Assembly: GCA_000753575.1 (NCBI GenBank)
Contig: JRFF01000022.1
Span: 62,001 to 126,000, forward strand
Source: Candidatus Izimoplasma sp. HR2
GTDB taxonomy: Bacteria; Bacillota_I; Bacilli_A; Izemoplasmatales; Izemoplasmataceae
Reading direction: 5' to 3'
Length of the DNA stretch: 64,000 bases
Made by a program: the position numbers and the translations under genes
Notes under the pieces: generated by a model
What the model was told of the DNA's origin: nothing
Seen by the model: the letters and a program-made list of their open reading frames with translations, nothing else
Database searches by the model: none
Shown: positions 20,414 through 29,379 of the stretch, in pieces
How positions within the stretch are numbered: position 1 is the stretch's first letter
Layout: every line of letters starts with the position of its first letter

Positions 20414-20467
20414 ATTGTTGGAAAATATAAAACTATAAGAGAAAATTATTAAGGAGGAAAATTAATA

Positions 20468-21658
20468 ATGGCAAAAGAAAAATTTATTAGAAATAAACCG
20501 CATATGAATATAGGAACTATTGGTCATGTAGACCATGGTAAAACTACATTAACAGCTGCAATTGCAACTGTATTAGCAAAAAGAGGAGTAGGAGCTACTC
20601 AAGCTGCTGACTTTGCTTCTATCGATAACGCACCTGAAGAAAGAGAAAGAGGAATCACAATCAACACTTCACATGTTGAATATGAAACTGAAGCTCGTCA
20701 TTACGCTCATGTTGACTGCCCAGGACATGCCGATTACGTTAAAAACATGATCACTGGAGCTGCACAAATGGACGGTGGAATCATCGTTGTTAGTGCTACT
20801 GACGGACCTATGCCTCAAACTAGAGAACATATCTTATTATCTCGTCAAGTTGGTGTACCTAAATTAATCGTATTTATGAATAAAGTAGATGCAGTTGATG
20901 ATGACGAATTATTAGAATTAGTTGAAATGGAAATTCGTGAATTATTAGACGAATATGATTTCCCTGGAGACGATATTCCTGTAATTATGGGATCTGCACT
21001 TGGTGCATTAAACGGAGAAGAAAAATATGAAGACGGTGTTATGGAATTAATGGAAGCTGTTGATACATACTTCGATACTCCAGTTCGTGAAACTGACAAA
21101 CCATTCTTAATGCCTGTTGAAGACGTATTCAGTATTACTGGACGTGGAACAGTTGCTACAGGACGTGTTGACAGAGGAACTATCAAAGTTGGAGAACCAG
21201 TTGAAATTATCGGAATCAAAGATACTATACAATCTGTATGTACAGGTGTTGAAATGTTCCGTAAATTATTAGACCGTGCTGAAGCTGGAGATAATATTGG
21301 TGCATTATTACGTGGTGTTTCAAGAGACGACGTACAACGTGGACAAGTATTAGCTAAACCTAAATCAGTTACTCCACATACAAACTTCAAAGGACAAGTA
21401 TACGTACTTTCTAAAGAAGAGGGTGGACGTCATACTCCATTCTTCAGTAACTATAGACCTCAGTTCTACTTCAGAACTACTGATGTTACTGGTGTTGTTG
21501 AATTACCTGCAGGTGTAGAAATGGTTATGCCTGGTGACGATGTTGAAATGGTTGTTGAATTAATTCATCCAATCGCATTAGAACAAGGTACTAAATTCTC
21601 TATCCGTGAGGGTGGACGTACAGTTGGTGCTGGAATCGTTGCTGAAATTTTAAAATAA
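20468..21658 (+). CDS. tuf: Elongation factor Tu
   Basis: 396 residues. [41 protein letters not shown] and [10 protein letters not shown] are the G motifs; barrel domains follow and the end is [15 protein letters not shown]. It delivers aminoacyl-tRNA to the ribosome. RBS TAAGGAGGAAAATTA. The usual S10 operon does not follow it; tatD does. Confidence 0.98.
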   Translation: MAKEKFIRNKPHMNIGTIGHVDHGKTTLTAAIATVLAKRGVGATQAADFASIDNAPEERERGITINTSHVEYETEARHYAHVDCPGHADYVKNMITGAAQMDGGIIVVSATDGPMPQTREHILLSRQVGVPKLIVFMNKVDAVDDDELLELVEMEIRELLDEYDFPGDDIPVIMGSALGALNGEEKYEDGVMELMEAVDTYFDTPVRETDKPFLMPVEDVFSITGRGTVATGRVDRGTIKVGEPVEIIGIKDTIQSVCTGVEMFRKLLDRAEAGDNIGALLRGVSRDDVQRGQVLAKPKSVTPHTNFKGQVYVLSKEEGGRHTPFFSNYRPQFYFRTTDVTGVVELPAGVEMVMPGDDVEMVVELIHPIALEQGTKFSIREGGRTVGAGIVAEILK

Positions 21659-21676
21659 TTACTAAATCTTTTAATT

Positions 21677-21702
21677 AAAGAGACTTCGGTCTCTTTTTTT
21701 TA
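21677..21702 (+). terminator. tuf terminator
   Basis: AAAGAGAC, TTCG tetraloop, GTCTCTTT (21677-21696), then a T-run. Confidence 0.93.
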
Positions 21703-21743
21703 TGCATTTTTCACATAATTTTCATAACAAAGTTATATAATTT

Positions 21744-21752
21744 TGATATAAT
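21744..21752 (+). promoter_or_regulatory. Extended -10 promoter of tatD-htrA
   Basis: TGA-TATAAT, 15 bases before the tatD ATG; no strong -35. Confidence 0.5.
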
Positions 21753-21767
21753 AAGATAGGTGATAAT

Positions 21768-22538
21768 ATGTTAGTAGATACTCATGTACATTTAAATTCG
21801 AAAAAATACAAAGATAATTTACCACAAGTTATATCTAGAGCACACGAAGCTGGGGTTGAATTAATGATCGTAGTTGGCTTTGATCATGAAACAAACTTAA
21901 GAGCTATAGAGCTTGCGGAAAAGTATCCTTTTATCTATGCCACAGTTGGATATCATCCTACTGACGCAAGACACGTTAAACCTCGCGACTATGAAATTCT
22001 TTCAAAACAGCTTAAACATGAAAAAGTTGTAGGGATAGGTGAATGCGGATTAGATTTTTATTGGGATAAAGAATATGTGGATAAACAAATTGAAGTGTTT
22101 AGAAAACAAATAGAGTTATCAATAGAATTTGATAAGCCTTTAATTATACATATGAGAGATGCAAGTGAAGCTACGTACAATGTACTTAGTGAATATAAAA
22201 ATCTAAAAGGAATAATGCATTGTTATTCAGGTAGTCCTGAAATGGCAAAAGAATTTTTAAAATTAGGATTTCATATATCTTTAGGAGGACCTGTGACTTT
22301 CTTAAATGGACGTGTTCCTAAAGAAGTAGCTAAAATAGTTCCTATAGATAAATTACTAATTGAAACTGATGCACCTTATCTTTCTCCACATCCTTTTAGA
22401 GGTAAAACAAATGAGCCAGCTCGAGTAAAATTAGTAGCTGAAGAAATAGCTAGATTAAGGGATGTGTCTTATACTAGTATAGCTAAAACTACAGCTAATA
22501 ACGCATATAAATTATTCAACATCAAGGAGATGAAATAA
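21768..22538 (+). CDS. tatD: TatD family deoxyribonuclease / metal-dependent hydrolase
   Basis: 256 residues. The metal ligands of the family are all visible: DTHVHLN (residues 4-8), GIGECGLDFYWD (Glu), IIHMRDA, GIMHCYSG and IETDAPYLSP. TatD proteins act as 3'-exonucleases in DNA repair or nucleic-acid turnover. In Firmicutes the gene (YabD) often neighbours metG and rnmV, which are absent here. The stop codon abuts the ATG of the htrA-like gene, so the two are co-translated. Confidence 0.93.
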   Translation: MLVDTHVHLNSKKYKDNLPQVISRAHEAGVELMIVVGFDHETNLRAIELAEKYPFIYATVGYHPTDARHVKPRDYEILSKQLKHEKVVGIGECGLDFYWDKEYVDKQIEVFRKQIELSIEFDKPLIIHMRDASEATYNVLSEYKNLKGIMHCYSGSPEMAKEFLKLGFHISLGGPVTFLNGRVPKEVAKIVPIDKLLIETDAPYLSPHPFRGKTNEPARVKLVAEEIARLRDVSYTSIAKTTANNAYKLFNIKEMK

Positions 22539-23681
22539 ATGAGAAAAATATTGATAGTACTAATAATTTCTTTAAGTCTATTATTAAGTGGATGTTCAGC
22601 TTTCAATAGTGGGACTACATATACAGAAGATGAATTAACTGAGTTAATAGAGAGTTTAATACCCGAGGCTGAGGTTACAACTAGTTATGATCTTTCATCA
22701 TTTGAGAATGCAATTACTCAAATGGCTGAAACTTCAAAATCTGGGGTAATTGGGATTACAGCAATTTCTGGAATTAGTTCAGGAACAGGATCAGGAGTTA
22801 TCTATAAGTTAGATGGGAATAAATACTATGTTGTAACTAATGCACATGTAGTAGTTCATTCACAACTTGAAAACATAGATAGTGAATTAACTGAAGTATA
22901 TTATGAAGCATTTTCTTTAAAGATTGTATATGAGAAGAATGGATTACTATTTGAGATAACTGAGAATGTAGAATTAGTTGGATATGATATTACAACTGAT
23001 TTATCAGTGTTAACTTTTGAATCAGACCAAGATTTCGCAGTAATAGAAATGGCTGATTCATATCAACTTGAATTAGGACAGTTTGTTTTCGCAATTGGGA
23101 ATCCTCTTGGATTTGAGTATTACGGGACAGTTACTATGGGAATCATTAGTGGTACTACTAGATATGTTGATTATGGAGATTTTAGCGCAACATTAATTCA
23201 ACATGATGCAGCAATAAGCCCAGGAAATAGCGGTGGAGCATTGTTGAATCTAGAAGGTGAATTAATAGGAATAAATAATATGAAGATTGTTGATGACTCT
23301 GTAACTGGAATAGGATTTGCAATTCCGTCTAATACAGTTAGAAGAATTGTAGCAGATTTAGAAGATGATGGAATAATTACTAGACCATACCTTGGTGTAT
23401 CAACTAACGCATTATCAAATACATGTGGACTTGAATATGGGGTTTGTATTAATATACAAGCCGGTGGAGCTGCAGAAGCTGCGGGATTACTTGATGGTGA
23501 TGTAATAATCGGATATATGAATGCTGATATGACAGAGTTTTTAGAAATACTAAATTTTAATGATTTAAAAGAAGCAATTCTAAACAGCTCAGTAGGAGAA
23601 AATGTTACTATTAAATATGTAAGAGATGGAGTAGAAAAAATATCAGACGAAGTTGTTTTAGGTACACATCCAGATGATTAA
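22539..23681 (+). CDS. HtrA/DegP-type serine protease lipoprotein with one PDZ domain
   Basis: 380 residues, extracellular quality-control protease anchored by a lipid rather than by a helix: signal peptide MRKILIVLIISLSLLLSGC with lipobox LSGC. The trypsin-like domain has His103 (TNAHVV), Asp154 (TTDLSV) and Ser231 (SPGNSGG), so it should be active. About 20 extra residues sit between His and Asp. A single PDZ domain (about 280-375, PYLGVS...GGAAEAAGLLDGDVIIGY) follows. Most Firmicute HtrA proteins use a transmembrane anchor, so the lipobox is a small peculiarity. It starts one base after tatD, with RBS AAGGAG inside tatD. Confidence 0.92.
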   Translation: MRKILIVLIISLSLLLSGCSAFNSGTTYTEDELTELIESLIPEAEVTTSYDLSSFENAITQMAETSKSGVIGITAISGISSGTGSGVIYKLDGNKYYVVTNAHVVVHSQLENIDSELTEVYYEAFSLKIVYEKNGLLFEITENVELVGYDITTDLSVLTFESDQDFAVIEMADSYQLELGQFVFAIGNPLGFEYYGTVTMGIISGTTRYVDYGDFSATLIQHDAAISPGNSGGALLNLEGELIGINNMKIVDDSVTGIGFAIPSNTVRRIVADLEDDGIITRPYLGVSTNALSNTCGLEYGVCINIQAGGAAEAAGLLDGDVIIGYMNADMTEFLEILNFNDLKEAILNSSVGENVTIKYVRDGVEKISDEVVLGTHPDD

Positions 23682-23706
23682 AGAGGAGAAATCCTCTTTT
23701 TTTTTG
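23680..23706 (+). terminator. Terminator after the htrA-like gene
   Basis: AAAGAGGA, GAAA tetraloop, TCCTCTTT (23680-23699), T-run. Confidence 0.93.
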
Positions 23707-23762
23707 CCTATCTTTTTTTAAAAAAGTGTATAAGTGTTAAAATATTTATAGAGGTGATTATT

Positions 23763-24593
23763 TTGAGAGATGCCATTTTAAGTAGAGTAAGTACTAGGAC
23801 ATTTAATAAACAACAATTATCAGGAAAAGATATTCAAAAAATAGAAGCAATATTAGAAGAGTATAAATCTATTAAAGGACCATTTGACCATGTATTTAAA
23901 TTTAACTTTAGATTAAATGATTCGAAAAGTCCAGAAAGTAGAAAAGTTGGGACTTATGGAGTGCTTAGACATGTTCCTGGATTTATTGGAGGCATTTGTG
24001 AAAATGAACTTAAATCCTTAGTAGATTATGGGTATATTTTTGAGAGAGTAATTCTTGAATTAACAAAAGAGGAATATGATACATGTTGGATTGGTGGAAC
24101 ATTTAAAAGAAAAGATTTTGAGAAAAAACTTAAAGAAAATGAAATAATTCCTGCGATAAGTCCTGTAGGATTTAGAGCTCTTAAGAGAACAATGATTGAA
24201 AGGTTTGTAAGAAATAGTGCAGAGTCAGATAATAGAAAAATATTTGATGAAATGTTTAAAGACTACAATACTTTAGAGCCATTAAACGATACCTTTGAGA
24301 ATCCAATAATGCAGTGTTTAGATCTTGTAAGAAAAGGTCCAAGCGCATCTAATAAGCAACCATGGAGAGCGTACCTTGATAATGATATAATTCACTTTTA
24401 TTTAAAAAGAACACAAAGATATCCAAGTGATTCATTTCCATATGATATTCAGGCATTAGACATCGGGATAGCTATATCGAACTTCACTGTTGGATTGGAA
24501 TATTTCGATTTTGAATATACGTATTTTCATAATGATAAAGCCAATAAAATAGATTTTAATGATTATGTAATATCTATTAAGATTAAGAAATAG
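23763..24593 (+). CDS. Nitroreductase family protein (TM1586-like)
   Basis: 276 residues from the TTG at 23763, chosen because AGAGGTGATTATT precedes it; a GTG at 23754 is inside that RBS. N-terminal RDAILSRVSTRTFNKQQLS is the typical FMN-binding start of nitroreductases, and a second, related half has RKGPSASNKQPWRAY (about 195-209). Length and two-part plan match the TM1586 putative nitroreductase family rather than the 200-residue NfsB type. Probably an FMN-dependent oxidoreductase; substrate unknown. It lies alone between two terminator/promoter regions. Confidence 0.8.
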   Translation: MRDAILSRVSTRTFNKQQLSGKDIQKIEAILEEYKSIKGPFDHVFKFNFRLNDSKSPESRKVGTYGVLRHVPGFIGGICENELKSLVDYGYIFERVILELTKEEYDTCWIGGTFKRKDFEKKLKENEIIPAISPVGFRALKRTMIERFVRNSAESDNRKIFDEMFKDYNTLEPLNDTFENPIMQCLDLVRKGPSASNKQPWRAYLDNDIIHFYLKRTQRYPSDSFPYDIQALDIGIAISNFTVGLEYFDFEYTYFHNDKANKIDFNDYVISIKIKK

Positions 24594-24612
24594 AAACTAT
24601 TTGCTTTTTAAC

Positions 24613-24641
24613 TTGAAAAAATCCCTGAAATAAAGTAAAAT
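24613..24641 (+). promoter_or_regulatory. Promoter of ychF
   Basis: TTGAAA (24613-24618), 17 bases, TAAAAT (24636-24641). Confidence 0.65.
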
Positions 24642-24666
24642 AGTTTAGGCCTAAGGAGATGATAAT

Positions 24667-25770
24667 ATGGGTTTAACTGCTGGAATTGTTGGGTTACCTA
24701 ACGTTGGTAAATCAACACTATTTAATGCAATAACAAAAGCTGGTGCACTTGCTGCTAATTATCCATTTGCGACTATTGATCCAAATGTGGGAGTTGTGGA
24801 AGTACCAGATGAAAGACTAGATAAATTAACTGAGCTTGTAAAACCGAAAAAGACTATTCCTACAATTTTTGAATTTACTGATATTGCTGGAATTGTTAAA
24901 GGGGCTTCTAAAGGTGAAGGACTTGGAAACAAATTTTTAAGTCATATTAGAGAAGTTGATGCAATTGTTCAAGTTGTTCGTGCTTTTGATGATGAAAATG
25001 TTACTCATGTAGATGGGGATATTGACCCTATTAGAGATATTGAAACTATTAATTTAGAATTAATTTTTGCTGATTTAGAAGTAGTTGAAAAGAGACTTCC
25101 TAAGATTGAGAAAAAGGCACAATTAAGAGTTGACCAGGACTCAGTTTATGAATATAACATACTTAAAACAATCCATGAACATTTAATGGATAATAGACCA
25201 ATTAGAACTATGAAATTTGCTGATACTGAATTTGCTGTAATTAAGAATTTTAACTTCTTAACATTAAAACCTATGTTATACGTAGCTAATATAATTGAAG
25301 ATGAAATTAATGATTATAGTAATAATGAATATGTAAAGATGATAAAAGAGTTTGCTAAAAATGAACATAGTGAAGTTGTTGTTATTAGTGCTAAGATTGA
25401 AGCTGAACTTGGTGAGCTAGATGATGATGAAAAAGAAATGTTTTTAGAAGAACTAGGAATTAACGTTTCTGGACTAGAAAAACTTATCGTTAGAAGCTAT
25501 GATTTACTTGGTCTTGAAACTTACTTTACTGCTGGTCCTCAAGAAGTTAGAGCTTGGACTTTCAGAAAAGGAATGAAAGCTCCTGCATGTGCTGGAATTA
25601 TTCATACTGATTTTCAAAAAGGATTTATCCGTGCTGAAACTATTAAATATGAAGATTTAATTAAATTTGGTGGAGAGCAAGGTGCTAAAGAAGCTGGTAA
25701 AGCTCGTTTAGAAGGAAAAGAATATATCGTTCAAGATGGCGATGTAATGCATTTTAGATTTAATGTATAA
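24667..25770 (+). CDS. ychF: Redox-regulated ATPase / Obg-like GTPase YchF
   Basis: 367 residues. It begins MGLTAGIVGLPNVGKSTLFNAITKAG (G1), then FTDIAGIVKGASKGEGLGNKFL (G3) and the C-terminal TGS domain (about 280-365; PQEVRAWTFRKGMKAPACAGIIHTDF). YchF binds ATP rather than GTP and associates with ribosomes and stress responses. RBS TAAGGAGATGATA. Monocistronic, with its own promoter and terminator. Confidence 0.96.
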   Translation: MGLTAGIVGLPNVGKSTLFNAITKAGALAANYPFATIDPNVGVVEVPDERLDKLTELVKPKKTIPTIFEFTDIAGIVKGASKGEGLGNKFLSHIREVDAIVQVVRAFDDENVTHVDGDIDPIRDIETINLELIFADLEVVEKRLPKIEKKAQLRVDQDSVYEYNILKTIHEHLMDNRPIRTMKFADTEFAVIKNFNFLTLKPMLYVANIIEDEINDYSNNEYVKMIKEFAKNEHSEVVVISAKIEAELGELDDDEKEMFLEELGINVSGLEKLIVRSYDLLGLETYFTAGPQEVRAWTFRKGMKAPACAGIIHTDFQKGFIRAETIKYEDLIKFGGEQGAKEAGKARLEGKEYIVQDGDVMHFRFNV

Positions 25771-25773
25771 TAG

Positions 25774-25800
25774 GCACTACAGATGTAGTGCTTTTTTTTT
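25774..25800 (+). terminator. ychF terminator
   Basis: GCACTAC, AGAT, GTAGTGC (25774-25791), T-run of 9. Confidence 0.93.
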
Positions 25801-25835
25801 ATTGATATGGTAAAATAAACTACTGAGGTGATTAT

Positions 25836-26666
25836 ATGGATTTAACTGTTTATAAGCTTAGTTCTTTCCCAAAAGAAGATTATGGTGGAAATGAAGCTGG
25901 AGTAGTATTAGACGCTGATTCATTAAAAGATAAAGAAATGTTAAAGATCGCCAAAGAAGTTGGCTTTTCTGAAACTGCGTTTGTATCTAATAGTAATGTT
26001 GCTGACTATAAAGTTAGATTCTTTACACCTGCAAATGAAGTATCATTATGTGGGCATGCTACTATTGCCACATTTAATTTATTGAGAGATAAAGAAATTA
26101 TTAGTCCAGGGATATATACTCAGGAAACTAAAGCCGGAATATTAAAATTAGATGTAAAAGAAGATATTGTATTTATGGAACAAAATTCTCCTGTATACGG
26201 ACAGGTTATTGAAGCAATAGAATTTAATAATTGTTTTTATAACGATGACTACATTAATCATGAGTTACCAATAGTAATTCTATCAACTGGTATGAGAGAA
26301 ATATTTTTACCAATTAACTCAGTAAAAAAGCTTAATAATCTTACTCCAAATTTTGAAGAAATTATTAAACTTTCAAAGAAATACGATGTAATTGGAATCC
26401 ATGTTTTCTCTGTTACAAAAGATAAAGCTGATGCATACGGCAGAAACTTTGCACCTATCGTTGGAATCAATGAAGAGAGTGCTACAGGAACAAGTAATGG
26501 AGCGCTTGGTTGCTATTTAAATAAATATGTTAATCCAAGTAAATCTGAGTTTATTTTAAGACAAGGATACAGTATGAATAAGCCTTCAGAAATTATTACA
26601 AAATTACAAATCCAAAATAGAATGATAAATACTGTTTGGGTTGGAGGAACTGCAAAGATTATATAA
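25836..26666 (+). CDS. PhzF family isomerase/epimerase
   Basis: 276 residues, two-lobed PhzF/DapF-like fold. Signature pieces: GFSETAFV with the Glu that is catalytic in PhzF, VSLCGHATIATF (about 66-77) and ESATGTSNGALGCYL in the second lobe. Many bacteria carry such genes outside phenazine clusters, with unknown substrates, and no phenazine gene is nearby, so no pathway is assigned. RBS GAGGTGATTAT; cinA follows directly. Confidence 0.87.
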   Translation: MDLTVYKLSSFPKEDYGGNEAGVVLDADSLKDKEMLKIAKEVGFSETAFVSNSNVADYKVRFFTPANEVSLCGHATIATFNLLRDKEIISPGIYTQETKAGILKLDVKEDIVFMEQNSPVYGQVIEAIEFNNCFYNDDYINHELPIVILSTGMREIFLPINSVKKLNNLTPNFEEIIKLSKKYDVIGIHVFSVTKDKADAYGRNFAPIVGINEESATGTSNGALGCYLNKYVNPSKSEFILRQGYSMNKPSEIITKLQIQNRMINTVWVGGTAKII

Positions 26667-26678
26667 GAGGTGAAGATG

Positions 26679-27884
26679 ATGAAAACAGCAATTATTACAG
26701 TAGGAAAAGAAGTTCTTACAGGAAAAACAATTAATACTAATTTAGCTACTATTTCAAGAAGATTGAATGAGATAGGAATTGATGTAAATCGTTCTATCGT
26801 AATTGATGATATAAAAGAAGAATATTATAGTATTCTTGATTTTTGTGATTCAGATTTAATAATATTCACTGGTGGACTTGGTCCAACAGTTGATGATATT
26901 ACTAGAGAGACAGTAATTGATTATTTTAAAGTTGAAACATATTTAGATAAAAATATCTTAAAAGATATAAAAGACTACTTTGGAAGAATAAAAGTAAAAA
27001 TGGAAGATACAAATGATAAACAAGCATATTTTCCTAAAAATTCTATAATAATAAATAATGAACTTGGAACTGCCCCAGGAGTTATCTTTAAGGCTGATAA
27101 TAAAACAATAGTCTTATTCCCGGGTCCACCACATGAAATGATACCAATGCTTGAAGAGTTAATTAAATATCTTAAAAAAGAACTAGATATTAAGTTATAT
27201 TCAAAAGGATTTAAACTTGTTGGAATAGGTGAATCAACTATTGAAAAAGCTTTAACAGGATTCTATGATAAACATCCTTTAGTTAATGTTGCACCTTATG
27301 CAAGTATAGGAGAAATTAAGTATGTATTTACTTCGTCAAATAAAGAAAAATTAGAAGAAACAATGAATGATTTTTATAGTAAATTTAGTGAGTTTATATA
27401 TGGTGATTTGGATGACACATTAGAAGGAATTATTGTTCAAAAATTAATAGATGAAAAGATGGTTATTTCTACAGCAGAAAGTTGTACTGCAGGACAACTT
27501 GCACATATGATTACTAAGGTAAGTGGATCATCTGAAATCTTTAAAGAAGGATTTATTACTTATAGCTATGAAGCAAAAAGTAAGTATCTAAATGTTTTAC
27601 AGGATTCTTTAATAAAATATGGTGCAGTAAGTAATGAAGTGGCTAATGAAATGGCTATAGGACTAGCAAAAGAGACCCTTGCTGATATAGCAATTTCTAT
27701 AACAGGAATAGCTGGTCCAACTGGTGATACACCAGATAAACCTATTGGTTTAACTTACTTTGGACTTACTCATAACGGAGTTACAAAAACATTTAAAAAG
27801 ATATTTAATGGTAACCGAGAAATGGTAAGAACTAGAGCAACCATTTATGCTTTGAATTTAATTAGAAAAGAGTTATTTAAATAG
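26679..27884 (+). CDS. cinA: CinA family protein (competence/damage-inducible; nicotinamide-nucleotide amidase)
   Basis: About 401 residues. The N-terminal MoaB-like domain covers about residues 1-170 (TGGLGPTVDDITRE, LFPGPPHEM). The C-terminal amidase domain (about 245-400; STAESCTAGQLAHMITKVSGSS, SITGIAGPTGDTPDKPIG) cleaves nicotinamide mononucleotide in related proteins. Three in-frame starts lie together: GTG 26670, ATG 26676 and ATG 26679. The last gives the family's usual MKTAIITVG beginning and the best spacing to AGAGGTG. recA, the common partner, is not adjacent. Confidence 0.92.
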   Translation: MKTAIITVGKEVLTGKTINTNLATISRRLNEIGIDVNRSIVIDDIKEEYYSILDFCDSDLIIFTGGLGPTVDDITRETVIDYFKVETYLDKNILKDIKDYFGRIKVKMEDTNDKQAYFPKNSIIINNELGTAPGVIFKADNKTIVLFPGPPHEMIPMLEELIKYLKKELDIKLYSKGFKLVGIGESTIEKALTGFYDKHPLVNVAPYASIGEIKYVFTSSNKEKLEETMNDFYSKFSEFIYGDLDDTLEGIIVQKLIDEKMVISTAESCTAGQLAHMITKVSGSSEIFKEGFITYSYEAKSKYLNVLQDSLIKYGAVSNEVANEMAIGLAKETLADIAISITGIAGPTGDTPDKPIGLTYFGLTHNGVTKTFKKIFNGNREMVRTRATIYALNLIRKELFK

Positions 27885-27888
27885 ATAA

Positions 27889-27920
27889 AAAAAGTGGTGA
27901 AATTACACCACTTTTTTTTT
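27889..27920. terminator. Bidirectional terminator between cinA and the small peptide gene
   Basis: AAAGTGGTG (27891-27899), loop AAATTA, CACCACTTT (27906-27914), with T-runs on both strands. It serves cinA on the plus strand and the peptide gene on the minus strand. Confidence 0.9.
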
Positions 27921-27939
27921 ACATTGGTAAGACGCATTA

Positions 27940-28008
27940 CTAGATTAGGAAATCTACTAGCAAAATGACTACTTCAAAAATGAATAAAAGGACCAATATT
28001 TTTTTCAT
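27940..28008 (-). CDS. 22-residue hydrophobic peptide, unknown function
   Basis: A very short minus-strand gene. It begins MKKILVLLFIF, continues with Glu, then another hydrophobic run, and ends VDFLI before TAG. The whole peptide could be one transmembrane helix with a positively charged start and two acidic residues (Glu12, Asp19). Support for being real: an excellent RBS, TGAGGTGG, 5 bases before the ATG, and a shared intrinsic terminator after it. It stands convergent to cinA in an otherwise empty 350-base gap. It may be a small membrane regulator, a signal peptide or a toxin-like peptide; no family is recognised. Confidence 0.6.
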   Translation of the reverse strand: MKKILVLLFIFEVVILLVDFLI

Positions 28009-28020
28009 CTTACCACCTCA

Positions 28021-28140
28021 ATTAAAGTTTAACATTATGAAAATATGAAGTAAATATTGTATATATATGTTGCATATAAAACAATGTGAACTACATTAAC
28101 TGATCCTTTAATGAATTATATATATTATATATATTTATTA
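28021..28140. other. AT-rich spacer with no gene
   Basis: This stretch is nearly all A/T with short palindromes (TATATATA, ATTATATATATTATATATAT). It separates the divergent small peptide gene and rpsF. No coding frame or convincing RNA structure is seen beyond likely promoters for the peptide gene. Confidence 0.5.
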
Positions 28141-28141
28141 G

Positions 28142-28170
28142 TTTACAAGGAAAACCAACTGTGATATAAT
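28142..28170 (+). promoter_or_regulatory. Promoter of rpsF-ssb-rpsR
   Basis: TTTACA (28142-28147), 17 bases, TATAAT (28165-28170), with a TGA extension of the -10. Confidence 0.85.
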
Positions 28171-28177
28171 TATTCAG

Positions 28178-28225
28178 CGTGAGTTTTGAACTCATCCTTG
28201 CTGCAAGGCAGCCAATAGACCAAGA
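28178..28225 (+). promoter_or_regulatory. rpsF leader with alternative hairpins
   Basis: GAGTT-TTG-AACTC (28181-28193) is followed by two overlapping stems: CCTTG-CTG-CAAGG (28196-28208) or GCTGC-AAG-GCAGC (28200-28212). It lies where the S6:S18 autoregulatory leader is found in many bacteria, but I cannot place that motif's diagnostic CCG with confidence. Confidence 0.45.
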
Positions 28226-28238
28226 GGAGGTAGAAAAA

Positions 28239-28526
28239 ATGAGAAGATACGAAATTATGTACATCATTCGTCCTACTGTACTAGAAGATGACAGAAAAGC
28301 TTTAATTGAAGAATTAAACGCTATCTTTACATCTCGTGGTGCAGAAGTTACTAATGTAAACGAATGGGGAATGAAAGATTTAGCTTATGAAATTGAAAAA
28401 CATAAAAAAGGATATTACGTTGTAATAGACGTGTTATCAAATGATGAAGCTAGAATTGAATTCGACCGTATTGTTAGAATTAAAGAAACAATTATTCGTT
28501 ATTTAATATTGAAAAACGAAAGATAA
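28239..28526 (+). CDS. rpsF: 30S ribosomal protein S6
   Basis: 95 residues from the ATG at 28239, which has the RBS AGAGGAGGTAG; the longer open frame upstream is leader sequence. It begins MRRYEIMYIIRPTV, then GAEVTNVNEWGMKDLAYEIEKHKKGYY. S6 forms a dimer with S18 on the 30S platform, and its gene heads the classical rpsF-ssb-rpsR operon. Confidence 0.97.
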   Translation: MRRYEIMYIIRPTVLEDDRKALIEELNAIFTSRGAEVTNVNEWGMKDLAYEIEKHKKGYYVVIDVLSNDEARIEFDRIVRIKETIIRYLILKNER

Positions 28527-28538
28527 GGGAGTGATTTT

Positions 28539-29000
28539 ATGATTAATCGAGTAGTATTAGTAGGCCGTTTAACTAAAGATCCTGAACTAAGATATACTTC
28601 AAGTAATATTCCTGTTTCGAAATTTACACTAGCTGTAAATCGTACTTTCGCAGGACCATCTGGTGAAAGAGAAGCTGACTTCATCCAATGTGTTGTGTGG
28701 AGAAAGCAAGCAGAGAATTTAGCTAAATTCGTAAGAAAAGGAAGTTTAATCGGAGTTGAGGGTAGAATTCAAACTGGTTCATACGACGACAAAGATGGAA
28801 TCAGAAAATACACTACAGAAGTTATTGGAGATAGCGTCCAGTTTTTAGAACCTAAAAGTCAACAACAAGACAATAGCGGTTATAATGACAACTATAGACA
28901 AGACTATCAACAAAACAATAACTACCAAAAAAATAATAACAATACAAAAAAAGAGTCTACTCCTACAATTGATGTAGCTGAAGACGATTTACCATTCTAA
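28539..29000 (+). CDS. ssb: Single-stranded DNA-binding protein
   Basis: 153 residues. The OB-fold covers about 1-105 ([52 protein letters not shown]). An Asn/Gln-rich disordered linker follows, then the acidic tip AEDDLPF that recruits repair and replication proteins. It protects single-stranded DNA during replication and repair. RBS AGGGAGTGA. It lies between rpsF and rpsR as in most Firmicutes. Confidence 0.97.
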   Translation: MINRVVLVGRLTKDPELRYTSSNIPVSKFTLAVNRTFAGPSGEREADFIQCVVWRKQAENLAKFVRKGSLIGVEGRIQTGSYDDKDGIRKYTTEVIGDSVQFLEPKSQQQDNSGYNDNYRQDYQQNNNYQKNNNNTKKESTPTIDVAEDDLPF

Positions 29001-29016
29001 AAAGGAGGAATATACC

Positions 29017-29250
29017 ATGGCAAGACCAGGAAATTTTCGTAAAAAACGTAAAAAAAGATGTTATTTCACTGATAACAAAGTTACATATATAGATTACAAA
29101 GATGTTGAATTACTTAAAAGATTTATTAGTGATAGAGGTAAAATCTTACCTAAACGTGTTACGGGTACTAAATCAAGATACCAAGCAGAGCTTAGTGTAG
29201 CGATTAAACGTGCACGTCATATGTCTTTATTACCATTCATCAAAGAGTAA
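29017..29250 (+). CDS. rpsR: 30S ribosomal protein S18
   Basis: 77 residues. [35 protein letters not shown] and the end [12 protein letters not shown] are typical. It pairs with S6 in the 30S platform. RBS AAAGGAGGAATATACC. A strong terminator closes the operon. Confidence 0.97.
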   Translation: MARPGNFRKKRKKRCYFTDNKVTYIDYKDVELLKRFISDRGKILPKRVTGTKSRYQAELSVAIKRARHMSLLPFIKE

Positions 29251-29268
29251 ATTTAACCATAATAATAC

Positions 29269-29296
29269 AAAGACTCAGAAATGAGTCTTTTTTTAT
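29269..29296 (+). terminator. rpsR terminator
   Basis: AAAGACTCA, GAAA, TGAGTCTTT (29269-29290), T-run. Confidence 0.93.
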
Positions 29297-29325
29297 TAAA
29301 ATATATATTATATATTTTAATTTTT

Positions 29326-29354
29326 TTGTATAATAAATACTAATATGTTATAAT
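29326..29354 (+). promoter_or_regulatory. Promoter of the gdpP-rplI gene
   Basis: TTGTAT (29326-29331), 17 bases, TATAAT (29349-29354) with TGT extension. Confidence 0.75.
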
Positions 29355-29379
29355 TGTTTAGACAAAACGAGGTGATTAT

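Noticed and set aside
20845-21390. 181-codon minus-strand frame inside tuf
   Set aside because: Shadow of a highly biased coding sequence; it has no RBS and no recognisable domain, while tuf is certain.
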